NCBI GenBank assembly: GCA_049317465.1
Contig: JBMOIF010000037.1
Coordinates: 1 to 22,103, forward strand
Direction of reading: 5' to 3'
Origin: CAIQIA01 sp049317465
Lineage (GTDB): Bacteria; Cyanobacteriota; Cyanobacteriia; PCC-6307; Cyanobiaceae
Length of the DNA stretch: 22,103 bases
The notes under the pieces are model-generated. The model had not been told where the DNA came from and did not search any database. It saw only the letters and a list, made by a program, of their open reading frames with translations. Both the position numbers and the translations under genes were made by a program. Positions within the stretch are counted from its first letter, which is position 1, and the number at the start of each line of letters is the position of its first letter. Below, one piece after another: positions 1-6,960 of the stretch.

Positions 1-244
1 CCCAGGACGTCTGCTTCTTGAGTTCGACGCCGGTCATGCCCTGCTTGGCGAAGAAACCCTTCTCCTTGGCGATGATCAGCGGTGCGGCATCGGTGAGGGC
101 GATGAAGCCCAGATCCACGTCGGTGGTTTCGGGCTTGCCCGGTGCCGCCAGGGCCACCAGGGGCGACAGCAGCAGCGACGCCGAGACGGCAGCCGCGGAG
201 GTGACGGCGGTTCGCAGCACGAACCGGCGGGACAGCGCACGCAT
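1..244 (-). CDS. nrtA: Nitrate ABC transporter substrate-binding protein, NrtA/CmpA family (N-terminal part)
   Basis: Only the first 81 codons are in the window; the gene runs off the left edge. The ATG at 244-242 is followed by a basic segment with a twin arginine (SRRFVL) and a hydrophobic stretch ending in an Ala-rich region, so it looks like a Tat-type export signal. The mature start contains VDLGFIALTDAAPLIIAKE and then FFAKQGM, the pattern that opens the nitrate/bicarbonate-binding proteins NrtA and CmpA. In this family the protein captures nitrate outside the inner membrane and hands it to the NrtB permease. Its position downstream of narM favours nitrate (NrtA) over bicarbonate (CmpA), but the specificity cannot be read from this fragment. 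An ABC-type nitrate system rather than an NrtP permease is more typical of freshwater lineages. Confidence 0.85.
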   Translation of the reverse strand, partial: MRALSRRFVLRTAVTSAAAVSASLLLSPLVALAAPGKPETTDVDLGFIALTDAAPLIIAKEKGFFAKQGMTGVELKKQTSW

Positions 245-362
245 GGGGGAAGTTTCAGGAACGCCCGGTGTCGGAAAACAGCACCCGGGGATGGCCGGCG
301 GCGCAACAGCTGACCGCCCGACCCAGAACACCACGACGCCGCGGGCTGGCCTGTGGCAACGG

Positions 363-824
363 TTACCGAATCCCCCCCGGATCCCCGAGGCCGAACTCGG
401 CCCGGGCCCGGGCCAGGTTCTGGCGACCGTGGCCCGGCAGCGACAGCTTCAGCAGGGCGAAGCGCTGCAGCTCGTCCAGGCCGGCCCAGGCGCTGGCGTC
501 CACGGTCGCCCCCAGCTCGGCGGCGGCGGCGGCCACTGCTGGCGGCACCGGCCCGGCCCCTTGCCAGGGTTCGTCGCGGGCCGGCAGCAGGGGTGTCGTC
601 GCGTCGGCCAGCTCCTCGACCAGCGCCGCCAGGCCGGCGGCATCGTCGGGCCACTGCAGCAGGGTGCGACGGCGTTCCTCGCTCCAGCCCAGCCAGGTCT
701 GCAGCCGCAGCTTGCGGCCGCAGAGGTCCAGCTTGCGCCGCACGGCCATGGGGATGCAGCGCAGGTCGCTGACGAAGTCGCTCTCGAAGGCGAACAGGCG
801 GTTGTGCAGGCCGGTGTCAGCCAT
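363..824 (-). CDS. narM: Nitrate reductase-associated protein NarM
   Basis: The 153-residue product matches the small cyanobacterial nitrate-reductase-associated family (Nitr_red_assoc). The recognisable opening includes FAFESDFVSDLRCIPM, then RRKLDLCGRKLRL, and a late LQRFALLKLSLPGHG segment. In cyanobacteria narM is needed for active ferredoxin-nitrate reductase (NarB), probably in maturation or cofactor handling; no catalytic motif is visible here. The ATG at 824 overlaps the end of the upstream gene by 8 bases, so the two are probably translationally coupled. The stop is TAA at 365-363. A 118-base gap then separates it from nrtA; I saw no convincing NtcA box in that gap, so nrtA may be transcribed from the same upstream promoter. 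Confidence 0.88.
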   Translation of the reverse strand: MADTGLHNRLFAFESDFVSDLRCIPMAVRRKLDLCGRKLRLQTWLGWSEERRRTLLQWPDDAAGLAALVEELADATTPLLPARDEPWQGAGPVPPAVAAAAAELGATVDASAWAGLDELQRFALLKLSLPGHGRQNLARARAEFGLGDPGGIR

Positions 825-1887
825 GGCAGGCCCTCCGCAGTCGGCCCAGCCGCTGCAGCAGTTCCCCCCCGGCGATCAGGGCGTCGGCCCGCCGCAGCCC
901 GGTGGCCGCATCCGTCGCCCGGCCGCACAGCCACAGCTGCACCCCCAGGTTCCAGCGCAGGGCCGGGGCCAGGGGACCATCGCCGCCGAGGGCGGCCAGG
1001 GCGGCGACGGTCCAGGCTTCGAGGCCCTCCCAGGGGGCGTCGTGGGTCGGCAGGCCGTGGTCGCGGGGATGCAAAATCAGCCGCTCACTGTGGCCCCGGC
1101 GCCGCCGACCGACGATGGCCGCCCGGGCCAGGGGCAGGTCGGTGGATCCCTCCAGCCCCTTGACCGTGATCACATCGTCTTCGCCGGCCAGGTCGAGGGC
1201 GGCCCAGGCGCGGGCTTCGGTGGGGGGATGCACGAAGCCGCTGACCAGCAGATGCTCGCCCCGGTGGGGGGTCCAGAGCAGTTCGAGGCTGGCCACCGGT
1301 GGCCGCTTGCCGATGGCGTCGCGCACCGGCAGCAGCCGCTGGGCCGCCGGGAAGTGGCGGGGTTGATGGCTCAGGGCCAGGCCTTCGGCGGTCAGCAGCG
1401 CCTGCATCGCCGCCAGGTCGCAGCGGTCGAGGGGCAACCCCAGGGCCTGCCACAGTTCCGCCAGGGTGACGCCGTACTTGACCGGCATCGGCTCGCCGCC
1501 GCTCAGCACCACGCAGTCTCCGGCCGCCAGCAGGCCCAGGGTCACCAGCGGCAGCAGCGGTGCCGTGCGGCTGCGGCCGTCGTAGGGCACCCCGAAGCAG
1601 ACCGCCTGGCGGCCGGGGGTGATGAGCTGGGGGCCATGGCGGCGGTAGCTGGCCAGCATGCCCGCCAGCTCCTGGGGTTCGGGCCGGCGGATGCGGTGGG
1701 CGATCAGAAAGGCCCCCAGCTGGGCGTCCGACACCTCCCCCAGCAGCATCGCGTCCATGGCCTCCTCGGCTTCGGCCAGGGTGAGGCCGCTGCTGGTGTG
1801 TTCGCCGCTGCCGACCTTGCCCAGCAGCTCCCGGAAGCGGCGTTGGGCGGCGGGCAGCTGGGAACCACGGGCGGTGGCCTGGGTCAT
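817..1887 (-). CDS. Anthranilate phosphoribosyltransferase-like protein (TrpD/glycosyltransferase family 3 fold), nitrate-cluster type
   Basis: A 356-residue protein. The N-terminal helical part (LTLAEAEEAMDAMLLGEVSD, then GAFLIAHRIRRPEPQELAGM) is the typical N-domain of TrpD-like enzymes. The catalytic domain is altered: the GTGGD-type PRPP loop reads GVPYDGRSRTAP, and the KHGNR loop is replaced by LSGGEPMPVKYGVTL. It is therefore probably not the tryptophan enzyme but a divergent paralogue of the kind found beside nitrate genes in cyanobacteria; its substrate is unknown. I prefer the ATG at 1887 to the one at 1914. If NtcA activates from the box at 1947-1960, transcription would begin near 1912 and leave the upstream ATG untranslated. 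It is first in a leftward unit with narM. Confidence 0.8.
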   Translation of the reverse strand: MTQATARGSQLPAAQRRFRELLGKVGSGEHTSSGLTLAEAEEAMDAMLLGEVSDAQLGAFLIAHRIRRPEPQELAGMLASYRRHGPQLITPGRQAVCFGVPYDGRSRTAPLLPLVTLGLLAAGDCVVLSGGEPMPVKYGVTLAELWQALGLPLDRCDLAAMQALLTAEGLALSHQPRHFPAAQRLLPVRDAIGKRPPVASLELLWTPHRGEHLLVSGFVHPPTEARAWAALDLAGEDDVITVKGLEGSTDLPLARAAIVGRRRRGHSERLILHPRDHGLPTHDAPWEGLEAWTVAALAALGGDGPLAPALRWNLGVQLWLCGRATDAATGLRRADALIAGGELLQRLGRLRRACHG

Positions 1888-1946
1888 CCGCAGCTCGACG
1901 CATGCAGGCTCCATTCAAGACACGGGCCCGCGGCGCCGCCCGTTTG

Positions 1947-1960
1947 GTAGCCATGCCTAC
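1947..1960. promoter_or_regulatory. NtcA-binding site in the divergent promoter of nirA and the TrpD-like gene
   Basis: A perfect GTA-N8-TAC palindrome, the consensus of the global nitrogen activator NtcA, lies in the 162-base gap between the two divergent units. It is 90 bases before the nirA start and 60 bases before the preferred TrpD-like start. A good TAN3T -10 element at the usual 20-24 base spacing is not present on either side. The closest are TG-type hexamers (leftward TGTCTT at 1922-1917), so the exact transcription starts are uncertain. Confidence 0.75.
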
Positions 1961-2049
1961 AGGCGCCGTTGGCACCGGCCCTGAGAGTGGTGCGACGGCA
2001 GGCCCCTGGACCGCTGGGCCTCCGTTTCTTCCGTCCAACATCTTTTTCC

Positions 2050-3573
2050 ATGACGCCCACCGCCAGCCGCCTGAGCAAGGTGGAGCAGGCCAAGGCCGAG
2101 CGCTGCGGCCTCGCCCTCGCCCCCGAGCTGGGCGACCTCGCCAGCCGCGGCTGGGAGCAGCTCGACGAGGCCGACCTGACGATCCGGCTCAAGTGGCTGG
2201 GCATCTTCTTCCGACCGGTGACGCCGGGGCGATTCATGGTGCGCCTGCGGCTGCCCAACGGACTGCTGCAGGCCCGTCAGCTGGCGCTGCTGGCCGACAC
2301 CGTCGACCGCTGCGGCAGCGAGGGCAGCGCCGACCTCACCACCCGCCAGAACCTCCAGCTGCGGGGGCTGCTGCTTGACGACATGGCGCCGCTGCTGCGG
2401 GACCTGGAGGCCGTGGGACTCACCAGCCGGCGCTCGGGCCACGACAATCCCCGCAACATCACCGGCCACCCCCTGGCCGGCATCGACCCCGACGAACTGA
2501 TCGACACCCGGCCCCTGGTGGCCGCCATTCAGGACGCCGTGCTGGCGGCCGACGACATCGACAACCTGCCCCGCAAGTTCAACATCGCCGTCGGCGGTGC
2601 CGCCGACAGTTTTCTGCTGCACAACGACCTGGCCTTCCTGCCGGCTGAGCGTGACGGTGTGCTGGGCTTCTCGGTGCAGGTGGGGGGCTTCTTCTCGGGC
2701 CAGCGCAACGAGCTGGCCGTTCCCCTCGGCCTCTGGCTCGCCCCCGGGTCCCTGGCGGCCTTCAGCCTGGCGGTGCTGCGGGTCTTCCACGCCGAAGGCG
2801 ACCGCGGAAACCGTGGCCGGGCCCGGCTGATGTACGTGATCGACCGCCTGGGCCTCGCCGGCTTCCGCGAGGCGGTGCTGCAGCGTTTCGACGGCGAGGC
2901 CCATCCGTTCGACGGCCGCCATCTGGTGACCCGTGAGCCCCGCCCGCTGCTCGGCATTCACCCCCAACGCCAGCCCGGTCTGCACTGGGCGGGGCTGCAT
3001 GTGCCCCTGGGCCGCCTCGATGCCGACGGCATGGCGGGCCTGGCCCACCTGGCCACCACCTACGGCAGCGGTGAGCTGCGGCTCACCGAGAACCAGAACG
3101 TGCTGCTGGTCGATGTGCCGACCGACCGGCTCGATGCCCTCCGGGCCGAACCGCTGCTGCAGCGCTACAGGCTGGATCCCGGGCCGCTGCTGGCCGAGGC
3201 GGTGAGCTGCACCGGCAGCGCCTACTGCGGCTTCGCCCTGATCCCCACCAAGACCACGGCCGCCACGGTGCTGGAGGGGCTGCAGCAGCGGCTCGAGCTG
3301 CCCCATCCGGTGCGCACCCACTGGACCGGCTGCCCCAACTCGTGCGGCCAGGCCCAGCTGGGGGCCATCGGGCTGATGGGGGCGAAGGCCCGCCACGAGG
3401 GGGCCATGGTGCCGGCGGCCAAGCTGCTGGTGGGCGGTGCCACCGGGGCTGCCCCCGCCCTGGCGGAGGTGCGCCACAAGGGCATCCCGCTGCCGCAGCT
3501 GCCCGATGCCCTGGAGCAGCTGCTGGTCGACGAGTTCGCGGCCCGGCGGCGGCCCGGTGCAGGATCGGTGTGA
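2050..3573 (+). CDS. nirA: Ferredoxin-nitrite reductase
   Basis: The 507-residue product reduces nitrite to ammonium with six electrons from ferredoxin, using siroheme and a [4Fe-4S] cluster in the cytoplasm. Both halves of the sulfite/nitrite reductase fold are visible: a ferredoxin-like half-domain with LTTRQNLQLRG (around residues 96-106), and the cluster/siroheme ligands Cys387, Cys393 (CTGSAYC), Cys428 and Cys432 (GCPNSC). The ATG at 2050 gives MTPTASRLSKVEQAK and the usual family length of about 510; the frame is open further upstream, but that stretch overlaps the promoter region. It has no obvious Shine-Dalgarno sequence. The last bases overlap the GTG start of the CbiX-type gene by 4 bases, so the two are probably coupled. 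Regulation by NtcA is inferred from the box at 1947-1960. Confidence 0.95.
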   Translation: MTPTASRLSKVEQAKAERCGLALAPELGDLASRGWEQLDEADLTIRLKWLGIFFRPVTPGRFMVRLRLPNGLLQARQLALLADTVDRCGSEGSADLTTRQNLQLRGLLLDDMAPLLRDLEAVGLTSRRSGHDNPRNITGHPLAGIDPDELIDTRPLVAAIQDAVLAADDIDNLPRKFNIAVGGAADSFLLHNDLAFLPAERDGVLGFSVQVGGFFSGQRNELAVPLGLWLAPGSLAAFSLAVLRVFHAEGDRGNRGRARLMYVIDRLGLAGFREAVLQRFDGEAHPFDGRHLVTREPRPLLGIHPQRQPGLHWAGLHVPLGRLDADGMAGLAHLATTYGSGELRLTENQNVLLVDVPTDRLDALRAEPLLQRYRLDPGPLLAEAVSCTGSAYCGFALIPTKTTAATVLEGLQQRLELPHPVRTHWTGCPNSCGQAQLGAIGLMGAKARHEGAMVPAAKLLVGGATGAAPALAEVRHKGIPLPQLPDALEQLLVDEFAARRRPGAGSV

Positions 3574-4847
3574 CTCTCGCGTCAGGGTGTGTGGAGCCCG
3601 CTGTGTACCGCGTCTTGCGGGGCCCTGACCGCTGGCAGGCCCTGCAGCAGTTGCGTCGTGGCGGTCTCGACCGTCCCCTCGACTGGCTGGAGGCCCTGGC
3701 CGATCCCGAGGGGGTGTGCGATGGGCCCCTGCTGCGGTTGATCGCCGAGACGGTCGATCCCGACGGCCCCGAGCCCTTGGCGCTGCTGGCCTGGGTGCTG
3801 GCGGCCCCCGCGGCCGACTGGGCGGAACCCCTGGCCGCCCTCACTCCCCTGCTGGTGCGGCGGCGCCCTGCCCTGGCGGCGGGTCTGCGGCGGGCCCTCG
3901 GCCGCGGCGGCGATGCCCTGCTGCTGCCGCTGCTGGGCAGCCAGCGGGACCCCGCCGATGCGGCGCTGCTGATCGACCGCGCCCGCCGCCCGGGTCCCGC
4001 CGACGAGCGGCGGGCCGCCCTGGAGGGCCTGGCCCGTGGTTTCTCGGCCTGGCCGCCGCGCCCCCTGCGGCAGCTGCTGCTGGCGCTGGCCCACGATCTG
4101 GATCCGCTCCTGGCGGCCGGGGCGGTGGACCTGCTCGACCGCCTGCCCTGGCCCCTGCTCGGCCTCGACCGTCTCGATGGGGCCCGTCTCGATCCGGCCG
4201 TGGCTGCCCGGCTGGCCCGTCGGCGGGCGCGCCGCCGCCCGTCCGATCTGCTGCTGCTGGCCCATGGCCGCGCCGGTGGCCTCGCCCCCGCAGAACTCTC
4301 CTCCCTGGCCGACGAGCTGGGCCGGCGCCGGGGGGGGCGGGTGTTCCTGCAGGTGCTCACCGACCCGGACGCCGTGGCCGCCGCTGCCCCGGCCCCCCTC
4401 ACCCTCGTGCCCCTGTTCCTGCTGCCGGGGGAGCATGTGCGCCACGACGTGGCCGTTGTGGCCGACGCCTGGCGCCGCCGGGGTTGGCCACTGCGGCGGT
4501 TGCCTTACCTGGGGGCCTGGCCCGCCTGGCGGCAGGGTCTGGCCCAGGCCCTGGCCGAGCAGCGGGCGCTGGGTCGGGAACCCCTGCTGCTGCACCATCC
4601 CCTCAGCGGTCCCCTGGCCTGTCGCCATGGCGCTGCCCTGACGCGACGGCTGGGGGTCCCCTGCCGGCCCTGGGACGGGGCCGAGGCCGAAGGGGCGGCT
4701 GCTTACATGGATGGTCAGCCGTCCACGGTGCCCGTGCCCCTGGCCCTGGCGACGAACCGCCTCACCGAGGCCCTGGCCGCCCCCCCCCTGCTGCTGCAGC
4801 CCCGATTCCGCAGCCTGCTGCTTGAGCAGTTGCTGCACCTCCCCTGA
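3570..4847 (+). CDS. HEAT-like helical domain fused to a CbiX/SirB-type chelatase domain
   Basis: A 425-residue protein. Residues about 1-220 are Leu/Ala/Arg-rich amphipathic helices resembling HEAT-type repeats, with segments such as LLPLLGSQRDPADAALL and LAHDLDPLLAAGAVDLLD. Residues about 227-420 resemble sirohydrochlorin chelatases: LLLLAHGRAGG with His232, then LVPLFLLPGEHVRHDV with His289 and His292, matching the two His-bearing motifs of CbiX/SirB. These enzymes insert Fe or Co into sirohydrochlorin. Lying between nirA and cobA, it is a good candidate for the last step(s) of siroheme supply to NirA; the helical domain may mediate delivery or docking. The GTG at 3570 is chosen because AGGA sits 5 bases ahead and it overlaps the nirA stop (GTGTGA). 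GTG 3591 is an alternative. Confidence 0.72.
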   Translation: MTLASGCVEPAVYRVLRGPDRWQALQQLRRGGLDRPLDWLEALADPEGVCDGPLLRLIAETVDPDGPEPLALLAWVLAAPAADWAEPLAALTPLLVRRRPALAAGLRRALGRGGDALLLPLLGSQRDPADAALLIDRARRPGPADERRAALEGLARGFSAWPPRPLRQLLLALAHDLDPLLAAGAVDLLDRLPWPLLGLDRLDGARLDPAVAARLARRRARRRPSDLLLLAHGRAGGLAPAELSSLADELGRRRGGRVFLQVLTDPDAVAAAAPAPLTLVPLFLLPGEHVRHDVAVVADAWRRRGWPLRRLPYLGAWPAWRQGLAQALAEQRALGREPLLLHHPLSGPLACRHGAALTRRLGVPCRPWDGAEAEGAAAYMDGQPSTVPVPLALATNRLTEALAAPPLLLQPRFRSLLLEQLLHLP

Positions 4848-4872
4848 TCCCCCTTCCTTTTCTTCCCACCGC

Positions 4873-5652
4873 ATGAGCAGCGGCATCGTCTATCTGGTCG
4901 GGGCGGGCCCCGGCGATCCTGACCTGCTCACCCTGCGGGCCCACCGGCTGCTGCAGCGCTGCGATGCCCTGGTGCACGACGCGCTGGTGCCCCTCGAACT
5001 GCTCGAGCTGCTGCCCGAAGGCTGTGCCGTGCATCCGGTCGGCAAGCGCCGGGGTCACCATTCGGTGCCCCAGCCCAGCACCAACGAGCTGCTGGTCGAG
5101 CTGGCGGGCCGCCACCGCTGCGTCGTGCGCCTCAAGGGGGGGGATCCGTTCCTGTTCGGCCGCGGCGGAGAAGAGGCGGCCTATCTGGCCAGCCGTGGCA
5201 TCGCCGTCGAGGTGGTGCCCGGTGTCACCGCCGGCATCGCCGCCCCGGCCTATGCCGGCATCCCCGTGACCCACCGGCGGGCCGGATCGTCGGTGACCTT
5301 CGTCACCGGCCACGAAGAGATCGACAAGGACCGGGCCGGGGTCGACTGGCGTGGACTGGCCCGCAGCAGCGATGGGCTGGTGATCTACATGGGCCTGCAC
5401 AACCTGCGTCGCATCGCCGAGGAGCTGCTGGCGGGCGGACTGGCGGCCGAGACCCCTGCTGCCGTGATCCAGCAGGGCAGCGTCAGCGGCCAGCGGCTGC
5501 TGATCGCCCCCCTCGCCGAACTGGCCGATGCGGCCGATGCCCAGCAGATCACCGCACCGGCCATCGTGGTGGTGGGTCAGGTGGTGGCCGAACGGGTCGA
5601 GGCCTGTGCGCCGCTGCCGGCGCCGGTCACGATGCCGCAGCCTCTGGGCTGA
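4873..5652 (+). CDS. cobA: Uroporphyrinogen-III C-methyltransferase (SUMT)
   Basis: The 259-residue product carries the standard SUMT signatures: the SAM-binding YLVGAGPGDPDLLTLRA start (GAGPGD at residues 10-15), VVRLKGGDPFLFGRGGEEA (residues 84-102), and VPGVTAGIAAPAYAGIPVTHR (residues 115-135). The enzyme methylates uroporphyrinogen III at C2 and C7 to precorrin-2, the branch point to siroheme and cobalamin. It is single-domain, without the CysG-type dehydrogenase/ferrochelatase fusion, so ferrochelation must come from another protein such as the neighbouring CbiX-type one. It lies 25 bases after that gene and is probably in the nirA operon. Its end overlaps the opposing cyclase-like gene by 26 bases. 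Confidence 0.95.
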   Translation: MSSGIVYLVGAGPGDPDLLTLRAHRLLQRCDALVHDALVPLELLELLPEGCAVHPVGKRRGHHSVPQPSTNELLVELAGRHRCVVRLKGGDPFLFGRGGEEAAYLASRGIAVEVVPGVTAGIAAPAYAGIPVTHRRAGSSVTFVTGHEEIDKDRAGVDWRGLARSSDGLVIYMGLHNLRRIAEELLAGGLAAETPAAVIQQGSVSGQRLLIAPLAELADAADAQQITAPAIVVVGQVVAERVEACAPLPAPVTMPQPLG

Positions 5653-6616
5653 GGGACGGGAGCTGCCGGGCGGCGGCATAGACCATGTCTCCACCGAGGA
5701 TGGTGCCGTCGTAGCCCTCGATCCGCACACTGGTGGGCTGGGGCTTCCACCAGCCGTCGCGCAGGCCGGGATGGTCGGGGGCAGAGTCCCGCAGGCCGTC
5801 GAGCACCTCCTGGGTGAGCAGGATCGGGCTCGACTCCTCCAAGGAGGTGTTGATCAGGGTCCGTTCAAACCGCTGAAAGTGGCTGTTGCGGTGCTTGAGA
5901 TAACACGAGTTGGTGCTCTCGAGATCGTCGAGGAAGTCTTCGTAGCTGCGCTCGCGCCACTTCCACTGGGTCGTGCCGGTGGTGACGTGGTGGCTGCCTT
6001 CCCGCACCCCCGACTGCGACTGGCTGTGGCTGCGCTGGGCTGCGGCCGCCAGCCGCGCCGCCCGCCGCACGGGGCTGCCGAGCCAGATCAGGCTGTGCAG
6101 GCCCTCATCGCCGCTGGCGGGCCGGGGCTGGCAACGGCTGGCGACCACCGCACCGTGGTCGATGCCGATGCCCGCCAGCAACGGCAGGCCGGGCAGATGA
6201 CGCACCAGCAGGTAGCGGCAGAGGCTGTGCAGCAGGATGGCCGTGTCGGTGGCCTTCTGAAAGCAACCGGAGCGGTCGAACAACACCGAGAGACCGTCGT
6301 CGCTGAGGGCACGCAGGTGACCCCCGTACTGGCGGGCACCGGCCGTCAACACCTGCATCACCGCCGCATGCACCTGCGGATAGCGCTCGGGTCCGAGCTG
6401 CTCTTCGAGGGCGTCGACATCATGCAGGGTGAGCTGCAGCACGCAGGTCTGCAGCTTCTTGGTGTACTTGCGCCCCTCATCCAGCTGGGCGTGGGTGATG
6501 TCCGGATCGTTGATCAACGGCACGTAGGCCGTGTCGAAGCTGCGCAGCTGGAACCCCTCCGCCAGGATCGCGCTCGCCTGCTGATCGAGCAGGGCCAGGA
6601 TGTGGGAAAGAGCCAT
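5627..6616 (-). CDS. Adenylate/guanylate cyclase-domain protein, probably degenerate
   Basis: A 329-residue soluble protein. Residues about 55-195 follow the class III nucleotide cyclase fold. LRALSDDGLSVLF (101-113) matches the second metal-binding Asp strand, LLAGIGIDHGAVVAS (146-160) matches the family's IGIHTG strand, and LIWLGSPVRRAARLA (176-190) matches the GDTVNVAARL helix with the transition-state Arg188. The first metal-binding motif (usually FADI) reads LQLTLHDV and the conserved Asn before the Arg is replaced by Arg, so catalysis may be weak or lost. The N-terminal 50 and C-terminal 130 residues are not recognised. The ATG at 6616 begins MALSHILALLDQQ; the upstream in-frame extension looks non-coding. 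The gene is convergent with cobA, overlapping it by 26 bases. Confidence 0.7.
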   Translation of the reverse strand: MALSHILALLDQQASAILAEGFQLRSFDTAYVPLINDPDITHAQLDEGRKYTKKLQTCVLQLTLHDVDALEEQLGPERYPQVHAAVMQVLTAGARQYGGHLRALSDDGLSVLFDRSGCFQKATDTAILLHSLCRYLLVRHLPGLPLLAGIGIDHGAVVASRCQPRPASGDEGLHSLIWLGSPVRRAARLAAAAQRSHSQSQSGVREGSHHVTTGTTQWKWRERSYEDFLDDLESTNSCYLKHRNSHFQRFERTLINTSLEESSPILLTQEVLDGLRDSAPDHPGLRDGWWKPQPTSVRIEGYDGTILGGDMVYAAARQLPSLSPEAAAS

Positions 6617-6960
6617 GGGGGCCGGTCGCGGAGCGGTGTCGGGCCGGAGCGACCACCAACCTGCGGCGAACCTTACCGCGCGACCGGAAGGGGGTGCCTG
6701 CGCCGCTGGACAGAAAAAAGGCGGTGCCATCAGCACCGCCCGCCTGTCCCATGCCCCAACCTTTGCAGGTCGGACCGCCATGATGCGCACGACACCGTGG
6801 TGGCACGGTGACTGATGACACCATTTCGATGAGCCGTGTGGGACCCGTCACCGCAGGGGCAGATCGTCAGCCGAACCTGTTGATTCGGTAGCGGATGCGG
6901 CGATGGACGCCCGCCCTGCACGGCCTAATGGAGACCACAGGTTCCTTGCTCCGGTCTGCC
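6617..6960. other. 344-base gap without a convincing protein gene
   Basis: This is the only long intergenic stretch, lying between the divergent cyclase-like and cupin genes. It holds a strong leftward terminator (6714-6740), a perfect 7-base inverted repeat (6793-6799 with 6804-6810) and a weaker CCGAA/TTCGG hairpin (about 6871-6888). Reading frames in it have no family resemblance and arginine/histidine-rich, shadow-like composition. It presumably contains the promoters of both flanking genes. It may also encode a leftward small RNA ending at the terminator. Confidence 0.6.
6714..6740 (-). terminator. Intrinsic terminator, leftward, with no obvious upstream gene
   Basis: On the minus strand an 8-bp perfect stem (GGCGGTGC / GCACCGCC) with a 5-base loop is followed directly by six T residues. 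This is a textbook Rho-independent terminator acting on leftward transcripts. On the plus strand there is no T-run after the stem. It lies upstream of the cyclase-like gene, so it cannot end that transcript. The nearest leftward gene before it is the transglutaminase-like gene, more than 700 bases away with an opposite-strand gene between. It therefore either ends an unannotated small RNA or stops read-through. Confidence 0.75.

Noticed and set aside
1890..1914. ATG at 1914 as the start of the TrpD-like gene
   Set aside because: It would lie at or before the transcription start predicted from the NtcA box; the ATG at 1887 is kept, though the upstream one is not excluded.
268..1950. Long rightward open frame opposite narM and the TrpD-like gene
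   Set aside because: Low-complexity Gln/Arg/Pro-rich translation with no motif; both opposite-strand genes are well supported.
1957..3477. Long leftward open frame opposite nirA
   Set aside because: Complement shadow of nirA, which has all cluster and siroheme ligands intact.
6793..6810. Perfect 7-base inverted repeat (CACCGTG / CACGGTG) as a terminator or operator
   Set aside because: No T-run on either side and no known operator match; it is mentioned only as part of the gap description.
6600..6815. Short rightward open frame between the cyclase-like gene and the cupin
   Set aside because: It begins inside the cyclase gene on the other strand, crosses the terminator stem and shows no family resemblance or ribosome-binding site.
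6841..6900. tRNA-like or SRP-like element around the CCGAA/TTCGG hairpin
   Set aside because: No cloverleaf, anticodon arm or conserved SRP core could be drawn; the resemblance is limited to short GC-rich hairpins.
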